From the NCBI RefSeq assembly GCF_933775445.1, contig NC_065875.1:13653001-13717000 (forward strand): a DNA stretch of 64,000 nt, given 5' to 3'. The notes below the pieces were generated by a model. That model ran no database searches. It was given only the letters and a program-made list of their open reading frames with translations, and was not told the DNA's origin. Position 1 is the first letter of the stretch. Each line of letters begins with the position of its first letter. Below are positions 25,201 to 36,436 of the stretch, in pieces. The translations under genes and the position numbers were made by a program. This stretch comes from Argentina anserina (taxonomy: Eukaryota > Streptophyta > Magnoliopsida > Rosales > Rosaceae).

Positions 25201-25290
25201 ATTTACAGTGATGTGGATAACCTTTACCCTGATTTTCATTTTCTTTGCCCGATCATGAATTCCACTCTGTATGAAAGCTAGTTTATCAAT
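22250..25290. other. Intergenic, mostly featureless AT-rich DNA
   Basis: No conserved coding sequence is recognised apart from a small minus-strand frame at 23625-23795 listed separately. No repeat structure stood out on reading. Confidence 0.35.
23625..23795 (-). CDS. Small ORF, possible first exon or relic of an unknown gene
   Basis: A 56-residue frame with a true ATG (MEAISIVKGFQFCTW) and a basic, Ser/Ala-rich C-terminal half (GSARFSRKLKDEQSKRQV, then VLVAAAPKSNRL). The composition would suit the start of a plastid-targeted protein, but that is inference; I recognise no family and see no convincing downstream exon on the minus strand. It may be a chance frame. Confidence 0.2.
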   Translation of the reverse strand: MEAISIVKGFQFCTWIDSEKVKRGLLSGSARFSRKLKDEQSKRQVLVAAAPKSNRL

Positions 25291-25298
25291 TCATGGAT

Positions 25299-25423
25299 TG
25301 CATGGCATCATTGGCATGTGTCCCAAGCTTCCGAACGGTGGTAAGATACAGACCTTGACCGAGCTACTTGCCGCCGCGTGTCCTGCTTCAATCGAACTGT
25401 CCCGGCTTTGCTCCTGCCACGTC
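25299..25423 (+). promoter_or_regulatory. Seed/ABA-type promoter motifs of the LEA gene
   Basis: TGCATG at 25299-25304 is an RY (Sph) core. CCGCGTGTCCT at about 25375-25384 resembles the CE3 coupling element. GCCACGTC at 25416-25423 holds an ACGT core like an ABRE. All lie within 270 bases upstream of the ATG. Such combinations are known from ABI3/ABI5-controlled embryo genes; their activity here is inferred from position and gene type. Confidence 0.45.
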
Positions 25424-25568
25424 TCATAACCTAGTCATGTGTCGAGTCGGTTCCATTTTTTCTTTTGACTATATGATCTCCAGTCTTCCCCAAACTCAAA
25501 GCAGCGAACTGAGCTATAGTTACTCATATTATAGTATATCAAAATCATTTGCAGAAAGAGCTTTGAAA

Positions 25569-26476
25569 ATGAGTCAGGAACAGCCGAGGAGGCCTCAAGA
25601 GGAGAACGAACCAGTAAAGTATGGGGACATTTTTAACGTCTCCGGCGAACTGGCATCGAAGACGGTGGCGCCACAAGATGCTGCAATGATGCAGACCGCT
25701 GAAACGTTGGTGTTGGGGCAGACACAAAAGGGCGGTCCCGCTTCTGTCATGCAATCGGCCGCCACACGAAACGAGAGAGCTGGGCTCGTCCGCCACGAAG
25801 AGGCTACTGATATAGCTGCTTATGAAGGTGTCACTGTTACAGAGACTGATGCCCCTGGAAGGCGAATAATCACTGAATCAGTTGGCCGACAGGTCGATCT
25901 TCTCTAATTTCTAGAGCTAGTATAAGCATAGGTTTATTTTCTAAAATCAGCGATGTTTATTATATACTTGATGCTTAACTTTGCTCCATTTTATTGTTTT
26001 TTCGGCGTGATTAGGTTATTGGCCAGTATGTGCAGCCAACACCGATCACACAACTGCCTGGAGGAGGCTTCATGCAGCAGAATACAATAACTATTGGTGA
26101 GGCACTTGAGGCATCGGCCCAAACAGCTGGGGACAGACCAATAGAACAGAGCGACGCCGCGGCGATTCAGGCCGCAGAAGTGAGAGCAACGGGCAGCAAT
26201 GTGATAATTCCAGGAGGCTTGGCTGCCACTGCTCAATCTGCCGCAGCTCATAATGCAGTGACTGTCCGGGAGGAAGACAAGATTAAGGTTTCTGATGTGC
26301 TGACAGGTGCGACGGCGAAATTACCAGCGGACAAGACGGCCACTAGGCAGGATGCGGAAGGAGTGGTGAGTGCCGAGCTGAGGAATAACCCGGACTTGGT
26401 GACACGTCCAGGTGGGGTGGCAGCTTCTGTTGCTGCAGCTGCGAGGCTCAATGAAAATATGAATGTGGATATCTAG
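25569..26476 (+). CDS. LEA D-34-like protein with SMP domains, two exons
   Basis: Exons 25569-25892 and 26015-26476 join through one GT-AG intron (no codon split) into 261 residues. Seed maturation protein (SMP) repeats are visible. The first, about residues 14-70, starts EPVKYGDIFNVSGELASK. The second, about 128-188, contains ITIGEALEASAQTAGDRPI and DAAAIQAAEVRATG. The third, about 193-252, contains IKVSDVLTGATAKLPADKTA and VASVAAAARLNEN. These Ala-rich, Cys-free hydrophilic repeats define the group that includes cotton D-34 and ECP31. Such proteins accumulate in drying seeds and are thought to protect cell contents from water loss. The length matches the family. I chose the ATG at 25569 because MSQEQPRRPQ is the family-like N-terminus; the frame is open upstream without family similarity. 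Confidence 0.93.
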
Positions 26477-27289
26477 TAGCCCGTGCTAGCTGCTCAAGGT
26501 AGAAGGGCTAATGGTTTTGATGATGCATGGCCAGCATATGGTATATATGAAAATGTCATCTACGTCTGGTACGGTGTAGCATAAGTGCAGTTTGTTTGAA
26601 GTTTTCCTCACTAATTACGTAGATGATCGAAGTTTTTGGTTTGTCAAAGCCACAAGCTGGCTTGGTGTTTGTATCTTACTATCCAAATGTCAATGCAAGT
26701 ATGCTTCACCTTACACGGGTGCGTAATCTATCTTCCCCATCGAAAATTCATTTAAAGTTGAAGAAATTATGTAGAGGAGTAACACAACTAACGATGGCTA
26801 TGGCTATGGCTATGGCTATATCATTGATCGTCTTATAAATGTACGTACGTAACGTACGGATTAGCCACCTTTTACGCTGGTCGGTGTTGGTTTAAGCGAG
26901 TAATTATTCGGTGTTGGCCATTAAATATTAATCTGAATGAAGTCTGCCATGATGATATATAATTAATCTATGATGAACGTTAGTATGAATTCATACCTGA
27001 TCGACTTCCAATTGAGCATTGCTTAGAAATTGTTTTAATCTGCATGAAACAGAACGATACAGTCGCACAAAGCTTGTAGTCGCCTTTAATTACGTTCTCC
27101 ACTTAATAATACGTTAGAGGGATGAGTGATTGACTCTACTCGTTGACGTGCATCAGGGTTTATATATAGTGTTCGGTATGTAATTACACACAATCTTGGA
27201 AAGCTGGAATCAAATGAAGGAGACCATGCCAGATGGGAGGAGGTGATATGCAGAGCGGTGAATTGATCGAATAAGTTGAAAGCTATGAG
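26477..27289. other. 3' flank of the LEA gene with an (ATGGCT)n tract
   Basis: The 3' UTR-like stretch 26500-26700 is copied in diverged form at 39575-40370. At 26794-26819 ATGGCT is repeated four times, a short microsatellite. No other gene is visible before the CACTA element. Confidence 0.55.
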
Positions 27290-28552
27290 CACTACCAGAA
27301 AATAGCACTTACAGGACAACAACAAACTTCGTTCGTCACCTAAGAAATTATAAGACGACGAAAATAAAATCGTCAGTTTAGTGAATAAATTCGTCATCTA
27401 GGTGAAACTTAGATGACAAAATCCAGTTTTGTCGTCTTAGCTGTACATTTTAAATGACAAAATATGATCTCGTCATTTAAGATGGTGACCTAGTCCGCAA
27501 ACAACTATATTGTCGTCTTAGCACAGAACTTAGATGACGTATTTTGATTTTGTCGTCTAAGAAATTGTAAGGTGACGAACACATCGATTTAGATGACGAA
27601 ATTTTGCGTCGTCTAAGTAAAAGTTTGACTTTATAATCTGGATCTATTTCCATATCGATAGAAACAGAGAAAAAACATAAAAAAACTGCTGCTATGAACA
27701 ATTGTTGCCCGGAAGAATTGATAGCAGAGTCATACAATATTTCTCCACCTTTGTACAAACTCGAGGCTCTCATTCTATGCTAGTAAGCTTCTCTAGAATC
27801 AATAGTTTCGAATTTGGTTTATTTTTGGTTCTGGGATTCAAGATCTGGGGCATTTGAGATTCGCGATTTAGATTGGAATGTTCATCTTTGTAGACCGATG
27901 CTAGCTGCCAAGATTTCGACTAGGGTTTACCATTTGGGGCTTTTGGGTTAGGGATTCGGGATTTTTCTAACTCGATATTGTGGTTTACGATTTGGGGGTT
28001 CTTCTTATTGGGTTATAGACTTGTTATGTAAAATTTAGCCAGAATGTTATGCTTATTGATTTTTCTAGCACTCTTATGTTTTGCTAAATGATTTATTTTC
28101 CTCCTTTTGTTTTGATTTCTCTTGGAATTTTTTTGCGGTGACTTTGGGTTTTGAGTATGTATTGGCAGAAGCCGAGGAGATTAAGATGACGGCTGATTGG
28201 GAAGTTGAGGTGGACTAGTTTGTTGCAAAAACTAGAGCAAATCAAATGAAGAGTGGAAGGGGAAGACAGTTGTGTATTCGGATTTGAATCACATTGTTGT
28301 GAGAATCTCGCCCAAGTATGCAGCTGATTCTATTCTCACATTGACAATGTCTTCTCAACGTAAGTTTTGTTTTGTCCAGTCTCCAAGTATGTATCTTTTT
28401 TTCGGTGTTGTTGTTGAAGTGATGATCTTTGTTTCAAGCATAAGTACCTGTATTGGGAAATTGAAGTTTTAGTGAAGTACAATTAAGTATATGTGTAAGG
28501 TTTTGGCTTAGTCTATCACTAGCTGAATATGATGGGGTGATCTTTAGTTAAC

Positions 28553-29465
28553 ATGTTTCAGAGGAGGTGCTGGAGATTGCAGTTCGTGTGTAGCTTGATT
28601 TTGGAACTTGGTCCTAGCTTTATAAATCAGGAGATTGCAGTTCGTGCGCATCCGAGTCTCTCATTTGTTAATAGTAAGGATAGGGAGACACAATTAAGTG
28701 TCAGAAGATGCCGTCTTATATTCCAAAGTTTGAATGTCTTCTTGGAAAGCAGATTGTTAAACTTGAGGTCAGTAATGAATGTAAATTTGCCCTCCTCATT
28801 TTATCTATATTTGTTTTCCTCTTTTCCTTAAGAAGTATATTGTATTTTTGGCTTTGATAATTCCTTGTGCTGTGATTAACATGATATACTTCTTTCATCT
28901 AGCTTCCTGTTGGTACCTCTTTATATGGCACTGGGGAGGTTAGTGGACAACTTGAGCGGACAGGAAAAAGAGTAAGTCACTACCAATGCATATATGTTGG
29001 GTAGATTACTGAATTTGATGCTGGCATGATACCAGTGGTTCAAGTTATTTAGACTGTTGATGAAACCTTTTATTTTGTGTTAGGAAATTTAGTAGTTCTG
29101 TTTGATTTAGGTTTTTACTTGGAACATGGATGCGTGGGGATATGGTTCTGGAACTACGTCATTGTACCAGTCGCATCCATGGGTGCTAGCTGTTCTACCT
29201 TCCGGAGAGGCATTAGGAGTTCTTGCAGATACCACAAAGCGATGTGAGGTGCTATGATTTAGTCATCTTTGGAAATTAACTTTAAAATATTGTTGCTTAT
29301 TGATTTTGCAACTTACATCTTGGAGTATATTATTTTCTCAATGGCAGATTGATTTAAGAAGAGAATCAATGATACATTTCATTGCTCCATCCTCTTATCC
29401 GATCATTACTTTTGGGCCATTTGCTTCACCAAGTGCTGTTTTAATAGCTCTATCACATGCAATTG
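28553..29465 (+). pseudogene. Captured GH31 alpha-glucosidase exons inside the CACTA element
   Basis: Three clean exon-like blocks are in the right order and separated by GT-AG introns. 28903-28971 reads LPVGTSLYGTGEVSGQLERT. 29111-29248 contains WNMDAWGYGSGTTSLYQSHP, then WVLAVLPSGEALGVLADTT. 29348-29465 starts IDLRRESMIHFIAPSSYP and ends ALSHAIG. They match the N-terminal part of plant GH31 alpha-glucosidases, ahead of the catalytic barrel. Further upstream, 28640-28767 carries PSLSFVNSKDRE and PSYIPKFECLLGKQIVKLE-like sequence with a frame break. The catalytic region is missing and there is no credible start, so this is a gene fragment taken up by the transposon rather than an enzyme gene. 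Whether it is transcribed is unknown. Confidence 0.82.
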
Positions 29466-29589
29466 GTAATTTCTCAAACCTTTTAACTTGAACTTGTGTT
29501 TCTATGACAATTATGTATTCTCCATTGTTAAGTTTTGGTTCTGAACTCTGTGCATTATGATTTCAATAATCCACAATTTGGAAATTCAC

Positions 29590-29875
29590 AAGCTCCAAAA
29601 TACTCAAAAGAGCGAAGGAGGAATCCTAGAAGGCAAGAGAGGAATTTGAACAAGCCAATGAGAAGCTCAAGTGGGTGATGAACTTCATGTTGGAGACATT
29701 TGGATGTGAGCCACCATCGTTCCCACCCAGCATCCCCCAAATGAGTATGAAGATGGTGAGAATGGTTCCCTTAGCATTGGTAGTAGAATTTCTTAATTGC
29801 CTGAACTGTGTATATGATTATCTTGAGAATGACCATCTAAACTCAATGATCTACACAAACTTGATTGTTAGATAG
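29590..29875 (+). pseudogene. Fragment resembling a plant transposase C-terminal tail
   Basis: EFEQANEKLKWVMNFMLE and the following SFPPSIPQMSMKM look like the helical tail of proteins found with plant En/Spm-type elements. Only about 50 residues are readable and the upstream frame is broken. It could be the remnant of the element's own TNPA-like gene. Identification is tentative. Confidence 0.35.
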
Positions 29876-30530
29876 CTAATTGTACTCAAGAGACCATTTA
29901 TATATTATCTTTCTTGAAATTGATCTTTCACATCAATATTTGATTGATCAGATTCAAATTATAATCCATTTAATACAAATTTTGTATAATTATTAAATAA
30001 ATAAATAACAACAGTAAGGTGACAAAATGTAAAATTTGGTATTTATTTTTAGGTCCACATTTAACTCTTTTCTAGTTGCCTTATACTTCACCGTCTTACA
30101 CCTAAACTAACGACAAATTTCGTCACTATAGATCATCAAAATTCGTTGGCTAACAAATATGGTGACGACAACAAGTCGTCGTTTAAGTATTACAATTCAT
30201 CATCTTAGATATTAGGTGACAAAATACATCTCGTCGCCTAAGAATTATACCTTGTCAACTTAGTTGTAACACAACAACAAATATGTCGTCATTTAAGTAT
30301 TAAAATTTCGTCAACTAAGTAATAAAGTGACGGTCGTACTTTTGTCGTCTTACCAACGCTCTTAGATGACGAATGACTTAATTTCGTCATCTAAGTACTT
30401 GGATGACATCGTCTACTTGACGGAACTTAGATGACGACAATTTCGTCACCTAGTGACTTAAGACGACGAAAATGAGATCTTAGGTGACGAAATGTCGTTG
30501 TCGTCTAAGTCATTAATTCTGGTAGTGGAG

Positions 30531-31130
30531 GTACGCAGAGGCCGATCAAGATCCGAAAGTTATCTAGAATTAAGTTCTTTCCTAAATTAATAAACAAGTA
30601 AACAAGTATGTCCACTATAAGATTGGCATGATCAAAATTGGATATAATGGTTTTCTTATTCAAAGTTTCATATATCAAAATTGGATATAATAGTTTTCTT
30701 ATTCAAAGCTCCAATATATCTGATTTCTCTACTAAGACATTAGATTAGGTAACAATTGAAATTAATCAACTCGTAATTGTCAAATTTCATATCTCATTTC
30801 AATTGAAACTCCTAAATAGACTAATTTCATCACAAGTTCACAACCTAAAATTGAAGAAGCGAGAGAGATGAATGTACCTTACATACATGCAATAGGATAT
30901 GGAGAAGATAACAATTTTATTGGAGTAGATAACGTTCTGTACTTCTGCATAAACGCCAACAACAACTTCAAACCGTCAACGAGGCCGTTCCCGACTTCCC
31001 GAGCAACAACAACAACAACTACTACTTTTGTTGATAATTTAGTTCTAGGTTTTGCTCACTAACACTACCAATATACGGATCTACTAATCTACCATCAATC
31101 TAGGTTTTACTTTTTCCATTCCCAACTTGT
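30531..31130. other. Noncoding interval between the CACTA element and a GA tract
   Basis: A 64-codon ATG frame at 30868-31062 ends in a Thr run encoded by (ACA/ACT)n and has no recognisable domain. There is a near-duplicate AAATTGGATATAAT at about 30635 and 30680. Nothing else is supported. Confidence 0.3.
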
Positions 31131-31177
31131 TGTTATACACACAAAAAGATTACAACTTTAGAATTAATTAAGGTGTG

Positions 31178-31180
31178 CGT

Positions 31181-31217
<37 letters not shown>

Positions 31218-31220
31218 TAA
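31178..31220. repeat. (GA)n microsatellite
   Basis: About 40 bases of almost pure GA repeat, broken once by AAAG. Confidence 0.9.
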
Positions 31221-31439
31221 TACATGATTGCCTGGTAGAGGCACGCGCGGAGATCCGAAGACGGAAGTAATTTTGGTTGGAGGCTTGCAGCAGAGAGCAC
31301 CTTGTCGTAAGAGCTCTTAGTCTTTTTGTTTTTGTATGTATGCAGGCTGTTGTCAAAATTGTGTATGAGTTGCAGCCCAACCAGCTCTTCACATGGGTCC
31401 GCCACTAGAGCTACGTATTAATACCCACATACTGATGTA

Positions 31440-33800
31440 CAGAAACTACAAATAAATATATTGATTCTGTTTAATTTTCCAATATATATGGCTAGCTCAC
31501 TGGATTGTGCAAAATAATAAAGTTGTGCCAAATTGATATAAAATCTTTCGACAAATCCTTTTGGGCTGTGAATTTGTTCTATATTCTCCACTAACAAAAA
31601 TGAGTCCCCATCAATCTCTTAATCTTAATTAATCAGCTACGCAACGTACGTCAGACATCAACGTGCGCTCTATGTATAACAAAAAATTATAAATAAAAGG
31701 GTAGATCATAAAAAAGTCAATTTATACACACCTAATTATAAAACACTCACTTATGATAAATTATAAAATGGTCATTGTTGGTTGAATCACTTAAGTATGA
31801 TTATGTGTATTTATGTGTGAAACTACCTACTCCCAAGTATAGGAGGTTAAGTTTTAGTAAGAGAAAGTGTAGAGTATCGTACCCAAGAGATTGGGGGAAA
31901 CTCAACTCAAACTAGATTTCTGCAAAAAAAACTAGAAAAACATGCATTCTAACTTTTTACAAGTTCACAACCTTAGCCATTTAGAAGCTAAGAGTCATGG
32001 AGATGGTATTAACAAGCGGTAATGAATCGACTTGGTTGATTTTAGAATTAAGCTAAACAAACTAATTCTTGCACAAAAATAACAAAGAAAGGTAAATGTA
32101 GAGATAGAATCAAAAGAGGAGTAGAGACTAAGGCATTGCACCTAGCCTTACTCAGGTACAAATGTAAGTCAAGAATAATGCATAAACATGTTTGACAAAT
32201 TTCCCCCTAGTGCTTTGGTGAAACTACCAAGAAACCAACTAATCATGCAATTTAACAAAGTCTTTTGGAGCCAAACTAAATCACAAAACCTTAGTCCCAA
32301 TTATATTACCTTATAATACAAGTGGGCTATGTACCACAAGCATAACACCCCCTTAGAGTAATTACACTCATGGCACAAGCATTAAGTTCAAGGTAAGAAA
32401 TTCAAGCAACTTAATATTTCCCGTAAGAAACACTAAGCCACCACCTAAATGCTACCCATGCTCACGGATTCAAGAAGTTGTCAAGTTCAAGTTCCGATTC
32501 ATTAATTACCTAAACAAGTTTCTAGGTGACAAAACTAGCAACACATTTAGTAAGCATTTTAAGTGTAGAAGCCCATAGATTCAACATGCATCAACATTAA
32601 TTAAAATTAAAATGAATTCATTAGAACATGAGTTTGGCTAGGGCTAGCTTAGCCTCAAATCCAACTACTCACAACACATTAAATACAACAAACCCTTGAA
32701 AATGAAATACATCAAAAGAGAAGTAGAGTAAAGAGAGAAGAGATTACCAAGGGTTTGGTACAAATGATACCAAACCGTACCTCTAAAGGTTCACTACCCA
32801 CAAAGATGTAATAAGAAAGAAAATGCTTCTAAGTATGGTATTAATGGGTTCTAACAAAAGAAGAACTCCATGAACATCATAATTTATCTACACAATCTAG
32901 GAACAAAGAACAAGGGTTGAGAATGAGTATGAGTAGAGGATGAAGAGAGTGAAGTGAGTATGACTGTGGTAAAACCCCCACACTATCACAACTCTTTACT
33001 CCAACCCAAATCTATGAAATAAGTTTGTGATTGATCAAGGGTGTAAATGATCTTTAGTTTTTAGTGAAAACTCAAGACACTTTACACTTTTCTTTGCACA
33101 ACTTGATATCTATAACTTAGGCCTAAGAAAACTATGTTAAAACTATGGAAAATATGAAGTTTTGATGGAGTTTTAGTGTGGTGAAGGAGATTGCACGAAT
33201 TTGGGAAGAATGAGGGTAATTAAAGGCGTTAAAGTCACAAATGAAGGGTGGAGATGTAAATGAATAAATGGCTAGATATGGTAGACAAATGTGGAAACAC
33301 AAATTGTGGATCTTGTTCTTAAAATGGTCCCCTTCATTTGTCTTCTTCTATTTTAAATTTAAATCCCCAATTCATGGAGCACAAATTGTGGATCTTGTTC
33401 TTGAAATTGTCTCATTCATTCGTCTTTTTCTATTTTGAATTTAAATTGTAAATTAAAATTTACAATTCATAATTTACCAATATGCTTCATTGACTTATTG
33501 ACTTTAACTACCATCATTTCCGGCAACCACCTTTTCATCACCGGAGTTTAACTGGCATTTTCCGGCGTTGACTTTTATTTCTTGTGAAATCTCCACATTT
33601 GCTCTTTTTAGCTTGAAACTTTCACCCGAATTTCATAATGTGCGCTACATCCACTCTTCTTAACGTGTTTCCGATCATTTGCACATTTTCCTAGCATGAG
33701 TAGGAAACGTAATAAGAAATAAATAAATATACAAAAATATAAAGTAAAAGAATAAGAATAAGGCAAACATTACTAGGTTAATATTAATCTAACAGTCATC
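31440..33800. other. Noncoding stretch, possibly a degraded LTR-type repeat
   Basis: No coding frame is visible on either strand. The minus strand has features of retrotransposon LTR or leader DNA (a CACTTCACTC-rich stretch at about 32950, long AT-rich unique sequence). I found no paired repeat, PBS or target duplication, so this stays a suggestion. At 33298 and 33380 an 82-bp direct duplication starts with CACAAATTGTGGATCTTGTT. Confidence 0.3.
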
Positions 33801-33829
33801 TAATAAAACTTCTTAAACCGTTACCCTTG

Positions 33830-34500
33830 ATTTTCTTAATAATTACAAGGTTGCCACCCACCCACATTCGTTCCCAAATTTGCTTTGACACATATGGTTT
33901 TGAGCAGAGACTTCTCGACATAGCTGAGCTACAACGAGGCGTTGTCCAAGGCTGGCAAGCAGGTGCGGTCAGAGACGGAGGCGCAATCGGAGACGAAGGT
34001 GTGAGGATTCGAGGCTCTGATTGATAGTGCATCAGAGCCTGCGATAGTGCAATCTGATCCGATATGGATTTGTCAACGGCGTTGTTAGGGCAATATGGAG
34101 GTGATGACGCTGAGGAGAAGATGACGACGGCTGTGCTGTGCTGCTGCTATTGATGCAGATCTTGCCGGAAAAAAACACCAATCTAGTTCCACCGGTAGCC
34201 TCATCGATCCATGACTACATCAAAGCTCCTCTTGTTCAGAATTCTGGTGAGCGCGACGGCGACAGAAACATGGAGGTCAAGGGTTGGAGGCAGAGGTGGG
34301 GAAGTCATCAAGGTGGTCTTAAGCTCTGAAGGCCTGGACGAAGATGACGTGACTGTAATAGATGCCAAGGGAGAAGGAAATGGATGAGACCAAGCGAAGG
34401 CATCGACGGTGAGTCCATAGAGATGAAGACCGTAGAATTGGAGATAAAGGCAAATAATGTTGACTTACAAGTTACAAGGATAAAGTTAAGGTAAATTAAA
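33830..34500. other. Possible decayed gene fragment, not identified
   Basis: GC content rises relative to the surroundings and several short frames read through (for example a Met-Asp-Leu-Ser-Thr start near 34063), but stops interrupt all of them and no family is recognised. Confidence 0.25.
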
Positions 34501-35135
34501 ATATTGTAGCTACCGTTGTAACTAATGGTGTTAGTTGCAATCAATGCAATGTCATTTCTACATGTAGTCACACCAAGCTACACTTATAGTTACATATGCA
34601 GTCACATGAAAACTAACAATGTGAATAAATGTGTGATCAGTGTGGCTATTGGTGTGACTACTAGTGTGACACGTGGTATGACAACGTCGATGTCGATATT
34701 TGATTATATTAGTTTATTTGAGAAGTTTATAATCATATAACAGAAGACAAAAGTTCGTTAATTCTACTTATTCTTTTCTTCTTACTTTTTTTCTCATTTT
34801 TTTCTTGTCACAACATAGTCACACTACCAAATACACGGGTAATAACATTACTAGATACAATGACAGTCACAATGTTGTTATTGTAACAACCAGTGTGACT
34901 ACAACTATGACTAGTGGTGTGACTGCAAGTGTTACACGTAGTGTGACTGGTGGTGTGACTGCAAGTGTGACAAAGGTTTGTTAATTCTTCCCATTCTTTT
35001 ATTCTTCATTTTTTTCATAATTTTTTGTCACAACATAGTCACACTACCAAATACACAAGTAGTTACACTACCAGATACAATGACAGTCACCTATCAATAT
35101 TGTAGCTACCAGTGTGACTGCAAGTGTAACATGCC
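34500..35135. repeat. Cluster of GTGTGAC / GTCACAC motifs with a 220-bp tandem duplication
   Basis: CACAACATAGTCACACTACC starts at 34809 and again at 35029; the copies share TTTTTTCAT, ATACAATGACAGTCAC and GTGTGACTGCAAGTGT. Short direct and inverted GTGTGAC words recur at least a dozen times between 34570 and 35120, giving foldback potential. No coding sequence. Confidence 0.7.
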
Positions 35136-36436
35136 GAGAGAAATTTCTTAATCTGAGAAATTCTGTAAAAATTAAAAGGAGATTGTATGTATGTGTTTCG
35201 AATCAAGATAATAACTAGATTTATGGAGCTTTTGGCTCTGGTTTCATCTGAAAAGCTTGGAGCAATGCCATGGACGACCACTGTCCCTTTTAAGGGTTTA
35301 TGTATCTTATACAGTGGTCGATTCGGAGTGGATATGATATCAAATGAAAGAGGGGAAAATGATATTTCTAACGATACCAACCGCGTTGAAATTCATCGCC
35401 GGACAGAAAAGTTATGGCGATAATAAGAAGAAGAATGAAAAGAAATAAGAAAAATAGTGAAAATGACAAAACAGTCAGCAAAATATTTTAAAACTGATTT
35501 TTTTCTAATTTTGTTTGAAGCTTGTTAACCTTTTTGTAATTTCCTAATTAATTTAATTTTCTTCTTTAACTATTTTTTAATTTAAGATTTGATTTTATAT
35601 TAAACAATAATTGCCCATAATATATATTAGCCACAAATTACATAGCGTTAAATAATTAATTTCTCTGAATGATAGTAGTGAAAAATATATGTATTTGCAA
35701 CTGCGAAACCTCCATTCCGGTCGCCGTCGTTCCCCATAACTTGGTCACCGGCAACTATGCATACTGATCCTCTGTTATCTCCTTCGTCGTTATCGTCGAA
35801 CTTGTTTCGGAGTTGGTCAGTGAATAATCTCCACCTTGATGGAACTTGGTGTGAGAATAAGTTTCACCTTGATAATGTCCACTTTGATGGAGCTCGGTCT
35901 CCGAATAATGTCCAGCTTGATGTAGCGAGTATGACGGATTCACCGTCCGGGGAGTGTACTTGGTCGGACAAGGATATCTAGCTTGAGGTACATGGAGATC
36001 ATTAAGAAGTGTACCGTACCTTAGCCACCTTTTATTCAGATAAAGGTCAAGAGGTTTTAGATATGCTCCTAGTGCACAGAGACCCCTGGACTCCGAAGCC
36101 CGACCATGAAAGCCGACAATCACATTCCCAGGTACTTTGAAAAAGGCTTTCCAGTGCTTACATCTCCAAATGGTCCATAACTTTTCTTGTTGATCCTGAG
36201 AGTAAGATAGCAAATATGGTTTGGGGGGCGCCAACGCGTTACATATTTTCCCTGAACTGAAATCAAATATTCAGACGGCTCATCAAAACTGATATGCAGT
36301 TTTCTAGCTTTTTTGATGAAAGAACCGATCTGCAGTTGACAAGAGAGAATTCAATCATTATTTGATTATGTATATATTTATAGACCTGCACGGTGATATT
36401 ACAAGCTTACAACTGAACTAACCGCGTGAGCCCAAG

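Larger units (their letters stand above)
27290..30527. mobile_element. Non-autonomous CACTA (En/Spm-type) element carrying host exons
   Basis: The ends are perfect inverted repeats: CACTACCAGAA at 27290-27300 and TTCTGGTAGTG ending at 30527. They are flanked by the 3-bp duplication GAG (27287-27289 and 30528-30530), the size expected for CACTA. Many short subterminal motifs of the type TTAGATGACGA / TCGTCATCTAAG fill about 300-400 bases inside each end, as transposase-binding repeats do. The 3238-bp element has no intact transposase. Its middle holds spliced pieces of a GH31 alpha-glucosidase gene and a short coiled-coil-like fragment. Confidence 0.9.

Noticed and set aside
31133..31405. 90-codon minus-strand frame beginning Val/Met-Ala-Asp-Pro-Cys, ending in a Leu/Ser run
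   Set aside because: The start is GTG, not ATG; the C-terminal half is a translation of the (GA)n microsatellite; no family is recognised.
31808..33798. Possible solo LTR on the minus strand
   Set aside because: TG/CA-like ends can be chosen in several ways, but no target duplication or second copy supports any of them; described only as noncoding.
35187..35423. 78-codon plus-strand frame with a plausible ATG
   Set aside because: No recognisable domain, no splice context and no similarity to neighbours; likely chance.
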